This document shows positions 35,224-46,805 of a stretch of 64,000 nt of DNA, one piece after another. Origin of the DNA: Elymus sibiricus (taxonomy: Eukaryota > Streptophyta > Magnoliopsida > Poales > Poaceae). The notes under the pieces were generated by a model. That model was not told where the DNA came from. It made no database searches and saw only the letters and a program-made list of their open reading frames with translations. The DNA is taken from positions 62,277,628 to 62,341,627 of the forward strand of contig CM077667.1 in NCBI GenBank assembly GCA_039707655.1, in the 5' to 3' direction. A program made the translations under genes and the position numbers. Numbering within the stretch: the first letter of the stretch is position 1; each line of letters opens with the position of its first letter.

Positions 35224-36811
35224 TGATACGTCTCCAACGTATCTATAATTTTTAATTGTTCCATGCTATTATATTATCTGTTTTGGATGTTTTATATGCA
35301 TTAATATGCTATTTTATATTATTTTTGGGACTAACCTATTAACCTAGTGCCTAGTGCCAGTTTCTGTTTTTTCCTTGTTTTTGAGTATTGCAGATAAGGA
35401 ATATTAAACGGAGTCCAAACGGAATAAAATCTTCGGAATAATTTTTCTTGGACCAGAAGAAACCTGCCAGACTTGGAGACGAAGGTAGGAGACCTGCCGT
35501 GAGGTCACAAGCCTATAGGGCGCGCCCAAGGGGGGGGGCGCCCCCTGGCTTGTGGCCCCACGACAAATCTCCTAACCCTGTTCTTCGGCCTATAAATTCC
35601 CAAATATTCCCCCAATACCAAAAAAGAGCCACGAAAATACTTTTCCGCCACCGGAACCCTCTGTTCCCGTGAGATCCCATCTTGGAGCCTTTTCTGGTAA
35701 TCTGCCGGAGGGGGATTCGATCACGGAGGGCATCTACATCAACTCCATTGCCCTTCCGATGATGCGTGAGTAGTCCACCATAGACCTTTGGGTCCATAGC
35801 TAGTAGCTAGATGGCTTTTTCTCTCTCTTTGTTCTTCAATACCATGTTCTTCATGATCTTCATGGAGATCTATCCGATGTAATACTCTTTTGCGGTGTGT
35901 TTGTCGAGATCCGATGAATTGTGGGTTTATGATCAGATTATCTATGAATATTATTTGAATCTTCTCTGAATTCTTATATGCATGATTTCATATCTTTGCA
36001 AGTCTCTTCGAGTTATTGGTTTGGTTTGGCCAACTAGATTGGTAATTCTTGCAATGTGAGAAGTGCTTGGTTTTGGGTTCAATCTTGCGGTGTCCTCACC
36101 CAGTGACAAAGTAGGGGTAGCGAGGCACGTATTTGTATTGTTGCCATCAAGGATAAAAAGATGGGGGTTTCATCATATTGCTTGAGTTTATCCCTCTACA
36201 TCATGTCATCTTACTTAATGCGTTACTCTGTTCTTCATGAACTTAATACTCTAGATGCAGGTAGGAGTCGGTCGATGTGTGGAGTAATAGTAGTAGATGT
36301 AGAATCGTTTCGGTCTACTTGACACGGACGTGATGCCTATATGCATAATCATTGCCTTGGATATCGTCATAACTATGCACTTTTCTATCAATTGCTCGAC
36401 AGTAATTTGTTCACCCACCGTATTATTTTCCTTCAAGTGAGAAGCCTCTAGTGAAACCTATGCCCCCCGGGTCTATTTTCCATATTATATTTTCAGATCT
36501 ATAAACCAAAAATACCCAAAATACTTTGCTGCAATCTTTTTGCTGTTGTTTTACTTTCTGTTTTAGAAATCTTCTATATCTATCTCTATCAGATGTCATC
36601 CTTGCAAGTAACCGTGAAGGGATTGACAACCCCTTTATAGCGTTGGGTGCAAGTGTTTGATTATTTGTGTAGGTACATCTATTGGGGACTTGCTTGTATC
36701 TCCTACTAGATTGATACCTTGGTTCTCAACAACTGAGGGAAATACTTATCTACTTTGCTACATCACCCTTTCCTCTTCAAGGGAAAACCAACGCAAGCTC
36801 AAGAAGTAGCA
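35224..36811 (+). repeat. E3 3' LTR
   Basis: Matches 30053-31623 with scattered substitutions and a 16-bp G/C insertion at about 35524-35540 inside the palindrome. Confidence 0.9.
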
Positions 36812-39004
36812 GGGACATTCAACATCGCCTCGATATTGACAGGCTTGTTTTTACCGAAAGGCGGCTTGCCATTGCCATTGCCACAGTTATTCCCAGCACT
36901 ACTATTGGCCACCAAATCTGACCCGTCGTCCTGGTGCTTCCGCTTTCCGCTGTTGCCATTACTGCTATTTCCTCCCCTGTTCTGCGGTTGACTCTTGCCA
37001 TTGTTATTCTTCTTACCCTTGGCCGATTTCTCATCATCGGAACCAGGGTCCTTCGTGCTGTCCGAGTCTGCATACTTAGTGAGAGCTGCCATGAGTTCCC
37101 CCATGTCCTGGCATGTACGTTTGAGTCGGACAAGCTTCTGCTTCAGGGGCACAAAGTGGAAATTCTTCTCCAGAATCAGGACCGCTTGAGCCGCCGTAAT
37201 GTTATTAGAAGACTGGATGATGGTTGAGACCCGCTGGACCCAATGATGAGCCGGCTCATCCTCACGCTACACTCAATGATCCAAATCCACAATTGTCATG
37301 GGCTGCTTGCACGTTCCTTGAAAAATCTTGATGAACTTCGCCTTCAATTCGGCCCAGGAATTAATGGTGTTGGGTGGCAAACCCTTCAACCACGTGCGAG
37401 CTGGCCCTTCCAGCATCATGATGAAGTACTTGGCGCAAACTGCATCACTGACGTCTAACATCTCCATGGCTAGTTCATAGCTTTCGATCCAGGCTTCCGG
37501 AGGCAGATCAGCGGTATAGTTGGGCACCTTGCGGGGTCCCTTGAAATCCTTCGGCAGGCGCTCGTTTCGTAGAGCCGGCACCAAGCACGGTACTCCCACA
37601 ACCCTGGAGGTTACCCCGGCTCCTACTGAAATAGAAGGTGCTACTGTGGGTTCCTGATAAGCCGCCGCAGCTACCAACGCTGCCGCCTCTCGCTGCGCTC
37701 TCGCCCGATCCACCAGCGCCTGAGCATCAAGAGCCGGCTGATCATCTCGCGCCGGGTTTCGACGTCTCTTACTGCTAGAGATCACAGGCGACTCTAAGCG
37801 CCGGCTGTAGCTGCGGTTCGGGATGGGGGTTGAGTGCACGCGACTCTAGCTGTAAGTATACTTCTCCTTCTAGGCCACCGCTGTCTGCAAATATCCAATG
37901 GCGTTCCGTAGTTCTTCCACAAAAGGCGTCCCATCAGGGATGGGGATCGTGCCGAGTCTGACCGCCGCTGCCACCATGTTCTCCGCCGGGTTAGAATAAT
38001 GACCGGGCAGTGTTGGAAAAGACTGTGGCGGGGTCTGGTTCCTGCAGGGCGGGTCTGGCTGCCGATGCTGAACCACCGCCCTGCTCCCAGGTACTTCCGC
38101 AGTCCTTGTTACGGTCAGAGGTGCATTCCGTCCCGTCCCTGGCGTGTTGAAAAGATTTCTGGCCTCATATTGATCCGGCAATCGGGATTGATGCCTCATC
38201 CGGTGAACCGCCGCTGCGGTCTGCTGCTCCAGCTCAAGGCGAAAGGATTCCGCCCTAAGGCGCTCCGACTCAGTATCCATCTGAGCCTTCAATGCATTGA
38301 TTTCCTCTTGGACTCCACCCATCTGGTCCTTCAACCTCGTGATCTCCGCGTTACGGGCTGCTTGGTTTTCGACTGTGACCTCAATTTCCATCAGAGTTGT
38401 GAGCTCGTTCATCAGATCCAGCAAAACTTGAGCCGGGGGCCTACCAGATCCAGACCCGGTCGCACCAGCAGCCAAGCTACTAGGGGCTGGTGCCGATCCT
38501 GCCATGAAGACAGCGGCGCGGCTCGGCGGCTCATAGTACACCGGCTCATGGTACTCCGGCTCAGGGTAACCCTCGAAGCAGCCCCAAGCCCGCTGTTGTG
38601 AAGCTGGTAGATTGATTCCGTCTCTCCGCTCAAGGATCCATCCTCTGAGCAGACGAGGGTTTCTTCCCGCGACATGAAACCTTCAAGCTCCATGCCTTGG
38701 GTGAAGCCGGCGAAGCCGCGCTTCCGACCCAGGTTAACGCGGGCGGGTTGCGCATGCCGGACCAGCTCGACGATGTCGGTGCAGATGTCCGGCCCGGGCT
38801 TAGATCCGCCGATCTTGCCGATGAAGACGTGAATTCCGCCGAAGGGGACCCGATGCCCGTACTCGATTGAATCGGCCTCGGGTTCCCAGCCAGCGTCGTC
38901 GATGTAGAGCTTGCCGCGGCGACTCTTGGTCATCCTGCCAACGGCGTATCCCTCGATCCCTGGGAGAGAGCCCTTCGAGAACTCCACAACACCGAGCATC
39001 AGCC
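36812..39004 (-). pseudogene. E2 gag N-terminal and central part, right of E3
   Basis: Minus strand. An N-terminal segment starts near 39004 (MLGVVEFSKGSLPG). A coiled-coil-like stretch rich in Glu and Arg lies at 38400-38230. The Retrotrans_gag core is at 37570-37280 (residues AWIESYELAMEM, ARTWLKG). A Lys/Asn/Gly-rich tail follows to 36812. In-frame stops at 37870-37872 and 37273-37275 and a frame change near 38600 show decay. E3 separates it from the rest of gag-pol. Confidence 0.8.
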
Positions 39005-39018
39005 CACGGTGGGCACCA
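39001..39018 (-). other. E2 primer binding site, tRNA-Lys type
   Basis: Minus strand TGGTGCCCACCGTGGGCT, two bases from the LTR. It differs by two positions from the 18-base E1 site, so the pairing to tRNA-Lys is slightly decayed. Confidence 0.75.
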
Positions 39019-39020
39019 AC

Positions 39021-39534
39021 TGTCGTGGTTTTGTCACGGTAGATGTCCACGTGAAAGGACTTAGGTTCGAGGCCATCACTAAGGCGGGGAGCTCGAAGGG
39101 GTTGGTCGGAATCGGGAGACAAGAGTTACCCAGGTTCGGCCCCTCGGAAAGAGGTAAAAGCCTACGTCCTGCTTTGCGTTGTATTGATTGGGTATCGATT
39201 ACAAGGGAGCGAGTTCGCTTGACCTAGCTATCGATCAGTTGTTTTCATGGCCTAAGCCGCCCAGGTAACCCGCCTTTATATACACAGGTCAAGGCCCTGG
39301 GCTTACAAGAGTCCGGGTCAGGTTATACTTGATAACCGACCTCACCTCTAATTACACATGCCTTGTCTAACAAGCCGCCACCGGCGGCTTAGACCACCGG
39401 GTTACATCCCGTCTTCTGGCTCTGGGCCTTTAGGCCCATTTAATAAGCTTATGCTAAGCCTTGTCGTTTAAGCCGCCAACCGTATGACCCGGCCCCACCT
39501 GGGCGGGTCTCACCATGGGGTTATATCCCCAACA
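39021..39534 (-). repeat. E2 5' LTR
   Basis: Same length as the left LTR (514 bp). TATA-like tatataaagg at about 39273-39284 on the minus strand. Confidence 0.92.
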
Positions 39535-39759
39535 CTCGGGGACTTAGCTGCGGTACCTCATCGCCTGAGTTTAAAGCATTCAGAAATCAAAGATCGAATA
39601 AAGCCAAGACAAATAAAAACTGCGTCACTCGAGATAAGAGTACTGATTAAAGCCTTGACCATGGGAGCCTCAGGCTCATTCAAAGTTTTACGGTTACAGC
39701 TACCACTCAGCATTCCGAGGCAAAAGTTTAAAGAGTTTTAAACCCGACGATCACTCGGA

Positions 39760-40961
39760 CTAAGGCACTACTTCGACGAAGGTGTCCAGGTCGATGTTGT
39801 CTGCGATCCGAGTGGCAGCTTCCATGAACATCTCCATGAAGTCTTCGACCTTGGCATGCTTCCTGTTGGCGACCTCCAAGGACTTCAGCTTCTTCTCATC
39901 CACTCCCTTGCAGTGGACGCGGACGAGTGAGAGGGCAATGTCGGCTCCGGCCCGGGCTGCAGATTTTTTCCAAGCTTTCACTCGGCTTGGCACATCTCTC
40001 ACTCGGGTAAGGGCCGATTCCGGATCCTTCGAGGGCTCTTCTTCAGGGAAGATGTCACGATCAATCTCCGAGACGGCAGTGCTGAGCCTCTTTATGTACG
40101 AAGTCACTTGATCGACACGCTCTTCCAAGCAAAGAATGGCCAGAGCAGCACTGTCCTTGAACAGCTCCCGGGACGGGTCCAGCTCCTTCTCGATCTTGTC
40201 AGTCTCCTCAGCGACGTCATCACAGAAATCTGAGTTTGCTTCAGATGAAGAAAAGAGTCAGAGGTGATCGGAATTCATTCGGCCAGACAACGATCACTCG
40301 GGAACATTACCTTTGAGTTTTTCACTCACAGAGTCGCCAAACTCCTCGACAAACTGCTCCAGCTCATTCTTCTTCGCGGTGATATGCTTGAGCTTGGTCT
40401 CCCACTCTGAATATGACTTCTTCAGATCGGCAAGCTCCTCCTTGGACTTCGTCGCAGCAGCTTCCAGAGCTTTCTTTTCTTCCTCCAACTTCCCGACTGC
40501 CTTCAGCTTCTCTTCGGCCTCCTTGGCCTTTCGGCTGGCTTCCTTTTGAGCAGCCGCCAGATCCGTGTCCTTCTTCTCGAGGGCCGTCTTCACAGTTTCT
40601 AAAGAAATAGAATTCTTCAGCCTCTCAACAAGTTTACGATTTTCCCCATGAAGATCTGATGAAATAGACTCAGTCGGACAGGGAGGAATGACAGTTATCG
40701 CAACAGTCGGACAAGATGAGCATACCTTCAATTGCCTTCTTCTCCTCTTCCAGTCGGACGTTCTTGGCCTTCTCGGCCTCAAGGCTGATGCGCAGGTCCT
40801 GCACCTCCATCTCCAGAGCTTTGTAGTGGCTTCCGAGCTCACAAACATACTACAAACAAGAATTAAAGCAAAGGGTATTGGCCAAAATTTTGACTCGGAC
40901 TCTAAGACTCCCGCTGACTTCTTCAGTCAACGGCAGTCTCGGGGACTACACCAGTGGGTGC
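39760..40961 (-). pseudogene. E1 antisense gene, 3' exons (coiled coil and C-terminal domain)
   Basis: Minus strand, opposite to E1 pol. The segment 40848-40294 encodes about 180 residues, the last 120 a Lys/Glu/Leu-rich coiled coil (EEKLKAVGKLEEEKKALEAA region). 40128-39760 encodes a 122-residue C-terminal segment ending at a stop near 39760. Like the last exon of the E2 antisense gene it follows the coiled coil and contains a KxxAARxGA-like motif (here KKSAARAGADIALSLVR). The intron before 40848 is interrupted by E4. Function unknown. Confidence 0.65.
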
Positions 40962-42484
40962 TGATAATCCCCAAGTGCAAGGAATCATCGTAGCAATTTC
41001 CAAAGGTGGAAGTGATAAGTATGGAGTGTCGAACCCACAAGGAGCTAAAGGTAAGATCAATATTCTCTCAAGTCCTATCTGCCATCGATACGACTCTACG
41101 TACGCCGAACGTTTGCTTCCAACTAGAAATGGGAAATAAAACTACGTTGTGGGTATTAAGAGAATAGCTTTGCATGATATCGGAGAGCTAAAATATAAAA
41201 ATTGGTGCTGTTATCATAAAGTTAGAATATATTACAATGTATTACAAACAGCGAGGGTGGAATAATGATGGGTCGGTGTGCGGAATTATCCTAGGCAATT
41301 GTTAACAAGATCGGTAATCATTATTGCAATTTATATGAGGGAGAGGCATAAGCTAACATACTTTCTCTACTTGGATCATATGCACTTATGATTGGAACTC
41401 TAGCAAGCATCCGCAACTACTAAAGATCATTAAGGTAAAACCCAACCATAGCATTAAAGCATCAAGTCCCCTTTATCCCATACGCAACAACCCACCTACT
41501 CGGGTTTATGCTTCCGTCACTCAAGCAACCCACTATAAGCGAATCATGAACGTATTGCAACACCCTACAGCGGGAATCCTTCACGTGTGCGCGGCACAGA
41601 AGGCACCATAGGACAGCACCAAAATAAACATACAACTCAAACCAATCTATATCATCAATCAACCCAAAGGACAAAAGAAATCTACTCAAAACATCATAGG
41701 ATGGCAACACATCATTGGATCATAATATGTGGCATAAAGCACCATATTCAAGTAGGGGATTACAGCGGGGTGCGGGAGACTGGACCGCTAAAAGGAGATG
41801 AGGATGGTGATGAAGAGGGTGATGTTGATGAAGACGATCACCGCGGCGATGGTTCCCCCGATGGCACTCCGGCGCCACCGAGAGAGAGGGCAGAGGGTCT
41901 CCCCCTTGTGCTTCCTCCTCCATGGCCTCCCCCTGGTTGGGGGAAGGTTCTCCCTCTGGTCCTTGGCCTCCATGGCGATGATGGCCCCTCCGTCTTCCTC
42001 CTCCATGGTCTCCGGTGAAGGGGACCCCCTCCGGCAGGGTGCCGGAGAGGGCCAAGATTGATCTTTCGTGGCTCTGGAGACTTGTGGCGGCGGAACTTCC
42101 GATCTAGGTTTGTTTCTGGGGGTTTTGGTATTTATAGGAATTTTTGGCGTTGGTCTCACATCAAGGGGGTTCTCGAGGAGTCCACAAGCCACGAGCGCTC
42201 TCCCGGGGGGGTAGGGCGTGCCCTAGTGGCTTGTGGCGACCTCGTGGCTCTTCTGGCCCAACTCCAATGCTTTGGGGGTCTCTTTTGGTCCACAAAAAAT
42301 CACCGTAAATTTTCAGCCCATTTCGTGAACTTTTATTTCTGCACAAAAAACGACACCATGGTAGTTCTGCTGAAAACAACGTCAGTCCGGGTTAGTTCTA
42401 ATAAAATCATACCAAAATCATATAGAATTCTTGTAAACATGGCATGAATACTTCATAAATTATAGATACGTTGGATACGTATCA
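40962..42484 (-). repeat. E4 3' LTR
   Basis: GC palindrome at 42182-42236 (ccacaagcc, ggcttgtgg) and, on the minus strand downstream, TATA box tataaat at 42131-42138. Open frames on both strands at 41587-42192 recur in the other LTR and show no domain. Confidence 0.9.
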
Positions 42485-45400
42485 TCATCCCCAAGCTTAA
42501 TTCCTGCTCGTCCTCGAGTAGGTAAATGATAAAAGAAATAATTTATGAAGTGTGAATGCTAGCAAGTGCACAAGTTTGATCAATGATAATTTCAATCATT
42601 TTTTCTAGCATCAATATAAACCATAAACAGTAGCTCATCTCATAAAACTTCTCATGATCAAGTAACAAGCTATTCACATGTTTAAAGTATAGACCAGAAA
42701 GTTTCTTGAAAACCAGCAAACCATATTCCTAGTCATCGAACAATTGCAATTCATCTTATTTTCAGGAAGGGTCTATGTAAGAGCTTTGATTTAGCAAATT
42801 CCACATACTCAACTATCATATAGTCTTCCATGATTATTGACACTCAAAGCATATTTTTAGAACAAATAGCATCCATCGAACACGGAGAAAGATAGGGGCT
42901 TAATGTTTCGCCTCCCAACTTATTTATCATATAGATAATTGTCAACAATAATAATTCATGATCAAATATATTTGCGTGGATATATATGTCTAGATCATTC
43001 CCCAACACATGACGCTTGCCAAGAGAAAAAGGCGAAATATAGGAAGTGGTGAAGATCACCATGACTCTTGCATAAAGGTAAGTACTAGAAAGTAAAAGAT
43101 AGGCCCTTCGCAGAGGGAAGCAGAGGTTGTCATGCGCTTTTTGTTTTTGGATGTGCAAACCCTTAATGCAAAGGAACGTCACGTTGTATTGCCCTTTGTG
43201 ATAGCAACCTTTATTATGCAGTCCGTCACTTTTATTTCTTTGCCATCACAAGTTCGTACAACGCTTATTTTCCCTCACAATAAAAGTTCATACATATTTA
43301 GGAGCAATTTTTATTGCTTTTTGCACCGATGACAACTTACTTGAAGGATCTTACTCAATCCATAGGTAGGTATAGTGGACTCTCATGGCAAAACTGGTTT
43401 AAGGGTGTTTGGATGCACAAGTAGTATTTCTACTTGGTGCGAAAGTTTTGGCTAGTATGAGGTGGAAGCAAGCACCACATGTTGGAGGATCCATAACAAT
43501 ATAACTTCTATACAAATATACCCAAACATAACTCATTAAGTTGTCTTCCTTGCCCAACTTCAACTAATTTTCTCAAGTTTGAAAATAGTTAATGGGTATT
43601 CACAATCATAGAAGATGTTCAAGATAGTATATTTATATGTGGAATCTCTCTTCCTTCAATATTCTTTCATGAATTGTTCAGGTGACCAATGAGGTGTTTG
43701 CTAACTTTCAATAAATTTCACCACCTATACTTATTATGTGCGAAGTCATTACTCCCCATGGGATAAGTATATGAAGCATATTTAATTTCAGATTATGATA
43801 TTCAATTCATTCAACCATTTACTCATAGGATATAAGTGAAGCACGAGAGTGAATGACAAACTACTCCAAAAAGATATAAGTGAAGATCAATGAGTAGCCA
43901 ACAATTAAATAACTATGTGAGGACTCTCTCTCATTCAAAATTTCAGATCCAAAGATTTTATTCAAACAGCAAGCAAAAGAAAATAGCACTCCAAGAATAG
44001 CACGCATCATGTGAACGAATAAGAATTTAGGCTCAACATAGGCTAACAGATAATTGTTGATGAAGAGAGGTGGGATGCGTAGCATCCCCAAGCTTAAATG
44101 CTTGAGACTTCTTGAAATATTTACTTGGGGTGCCTTGGGCATCCCCAAGCTTGAGCTTTTGTATCTAGTTCCATCCTCTCATATCATGGTTTCACCTATT
44201 CTCAAAAACTTCATCCACACAAAACTCGAAAAGAACTCGTGAGATAGGTTAGTACACATAATAATAAATCAACTCTTTATGTACTGCCAAGACAAGTTGC
44301 ATAATAATTTTCAAACATTAGGTACTGTATACTATCATCTCCACAATTTATATCTACCAATATAGGCTGTGGAACCTATAGGATAAGTAGATAACGAAAC
44401 TATGACAGCAATCTGTTCAAACAGAACAGTCTGTAGCAATTTATGAAAACAGTGTACTTCCATAACTCAAAAACTTATGAAAATTTAGTACATGCTAAGT
44501 AATTTATATGAAAATACTGTGTAAAAATTTCAGAAACTTTCCACGTTCCAGTAAAATATGAAAATTCAAATACTACAGAAAAAGTTTCTGTTTTTTACAC
44601 AGCACACATCAAACATGTAATGCAAGCATCCTAAGGCAATTCTTGGAACCCTTTTATTGAAAAACAAGAATATAAATAACACCTAACAGGGAATAACAAA
44701 ATATAATGATGATCCAAGCAAAGCACATATTGTGTGACGAATAAAAATATAGCTCCAAGTGAGGTTACCGATAATGTTGAAGACGAAAGAGGGGATGCTT
44801 CCGGGGCATCCCCGAGCTTAGGCGCTTGAGTATTCCATGGATATTACCTTGGGGGTGCCTTAGGCATCCCCAAGCTTAGGTTCTTGTCACTCCTTATTCT
44901 CCTCATATCGGTGTCTCAACCAAAACTTGAAAACTTCAACCACACAAAACTTAACGGAACTTCGTGAGAAGGGTTAGTGTAATAAAGATAAATAATTCAC
45001 TTAGGTACTGTCAAGACAAGATTCATAATCATTCCCACATGATACCTACTGTATTCTATCATTCCCATAATTTATACCGCTAAATATAAGCTATGAAAAT
45101 ACTAAAACAAGCAAACTATGCATGCAAAACAGAATCTGTCAAAAATAGAACAGTCTATGAAGATCTGTAGTGTAACCAAACTTCCCTGTCTCTAAAAATT
45201 ATGAAAACTTAGGACAACCTAGGCAATTTTTATATCAATCATGTGTAAAAATTTCATATCAAAAGCACATTCCAGTGAATTTACAAAATTCCTGGACTGA
45301 GAGCAAAAGTTTCTGTTTTTGCACAGAATCAAGTCAACTATCATCCACACTATCCCAAAGGCATTACTTGGCACTTTATATTGAAATAAAAGGCACAAAA

Positions 45401-46775
45401 CATGATTACTACAGTATTTTAATCATTTTAAAACACAAAAACAGAAAGGGTAGATATTGGGTTGTCTCCCAACAAGCGCTTTTCTTTAATGCCTTTCTAG
45501 CTAGGCATGACATTGATACACTTCCAAGCCTAATTCCGATAGAAATTTTATTCATACTCTAAAAGATATAAGTGAAGTTCATAGAGCATTCTACAATTAA
45601 TGATGATTAACCAATACCCAAGCTCAAAATATATAAGTGAAGCACACGAAGCATTCTATAAAGCCATACTCAAAAGATTTAAGTGAAGCACAAAGAGTAT
45701 TCTACAAAGCCATACTCAAAAGATTTAAGTGAAGCACAAAGAGTATTCCATAAATCAATGAAGGACTAACTCATACTAGAAGGGTGCATAGAAGAAAAAG
45801 AAAAACACTAAAGACGCATATCATGTGAACAAAACAAAAACCGAGGTATACCAATAACTGTTTGAAGAATAAAGATGGGATGCCTTCCGGGGCATCCCCA
45901 AGCTTAGATGCTTGAGTCTCCTTGAAATATTTACTTGGGGTGCCTTGGGCATCCCCAAGCTTGAACTCTTGTCTCTCCGTATTCTTCTTATATCAATACC
46001 TCCTCGATCTTCGAACACTTCATTCACACAAAACTTAACAAAACCCTCGTGAGATCCGTTAGTATAATAAAGCAAAATACTACTTTAAGTACTGTTGTGA
46101 ACTCATTCCAAATTCATATTAGCATTATGTATACTGTATTCCAACTTCACGATGGTTCATACCCCCCGGTGCTACTCATAGATTCATCAAAATAAGAGCA
46201 CAATGCATAGAAAACAGAATCTGTCAAAAACAGGACAATCTGTAGTAATCTGGAAACTTCGTATACTTCTGAAACTCAAACAATTCTGAAAATTTAGGAA
46301 AAATTAAAAAATTTGTATAGTAGTACTGTGTCAAAATTTCAGAAACTTTTGACGTTCTAGTAAGAAATGTAAATTCATGCACTACAGTCAAAGTTTCTGT
46401 TTTTGCACCGCACAAAGCAAACAAGCAATCTAATCATCATAAAACCAAATCTTGGCACATTATTTTTATAATACAATGGATATATACAGGGGATAATTAT
46501 TTTTGAGAAGCTTCCATGAAAAATTCTACATTGTTTCCATGAGCATGGACACAAGTGTTCAAGGTCGACCCTCACTTCTCCAATGCAGAACTTTCCAATC
46601 ACTTCTCTTTTTGAAAAACTTCTTAGGCAAGAGGCAAGTAATTATTTTTGTATTTTTCATTATTTAATTTTTTTGTATGTTTCACCCACAACTAAAGAAA
46701 GCAAAAAGGGAAAACAAAATCTACATAGTGAAGAAAGCAAACAAGCACACACGAGAATATCAACCCCACGCTATT
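42485..46775 (-). repeat. E4 interior: three diverged ~0.7-1.1-kb repeats with hairpins
   Basis: Three units (about 43980-44640, 44700-45340, 45780-46430) share, in order, a hairpin ggggatgc...gcatcccc, the phrase ttacttggggtgcc, a second catccccaagctt, cacacaaaactt, cagaatctgtcaaaaa and aaagtttctgttttt. Between them lie short repeats of gatataagtgaagcac (43800-43880, 45555-45760). Six copies of catccccaagctt or catccccgagctt match the polypurine tract at 42485-42498. No protein-coding signal. Confidence 0.75.
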
Positions 46776-46795
46776 GCTCCCCGGCAACGGTGCCA
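46776..46795 (-). other. E4 primer binding site, tRNA-Asp type
   Basis: Minus strand TGGCACCGTTGCCGGGGAGC, 10 bases from the LTR, one mismatch to the E3 site over 18 bases. Confidence 0.8.
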
Positions 46796-46805
46796 GAAAA
46801 GAGCT

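Larger units (their letters stand above)
30053..36811 (+). mobile_element. E3: non-autonomous LTR retrotransposon inserted in E2 gag
   Basis: LTRs 30053-31623 and 35224-36811 both begin TGATACGTCTCC and end AAGTAGCA. The internal region is only 3.6 kb and carries a tRNA-Asp primer site, a protease-like remnant and non-coding repeats, but no RT or integrase. The flanking 5-mers are cgggc and gggac; in minus-strand reading, gcccg and gtccc, three of five positions match. The E2 gag codon phase agrees on both sides once E3 and one 5-mer are removed, supporting simple insertion followed by mutation. LTR divergence is roughly 2% by hand plus a 16-bp GC-rich insertion in the right LTR. Confidence 0.9.
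19678..39534 (-). mobile_element. E2: Gypsy LTR retrotransposon inserted in E1
   Basis: Two 514-bp LTRs (19678-20191, 39021-39534) are flanked by ctcgg (19673-19677, 39535-39539). Coding order on the minus strand is gag, protease, RT, RNase H, integrase; the primer site is next to the right LTR and the polypurine tract next to the left one (about 20192-20206). An opposite-strand gene lies between pol and the 3' LTR. E3 interrupts gag. My hand count is about 16 LTR differences (3.1%). Confidence 0.95.

Noticed and set aside
41587..42192. Overlapping open frames of 130-140 codons on both strands
   Set aside because: They lie in an E4 LTR, recur at 47431-48036 in the other LTR, and show no domain; they follow from GC-rich sequence.
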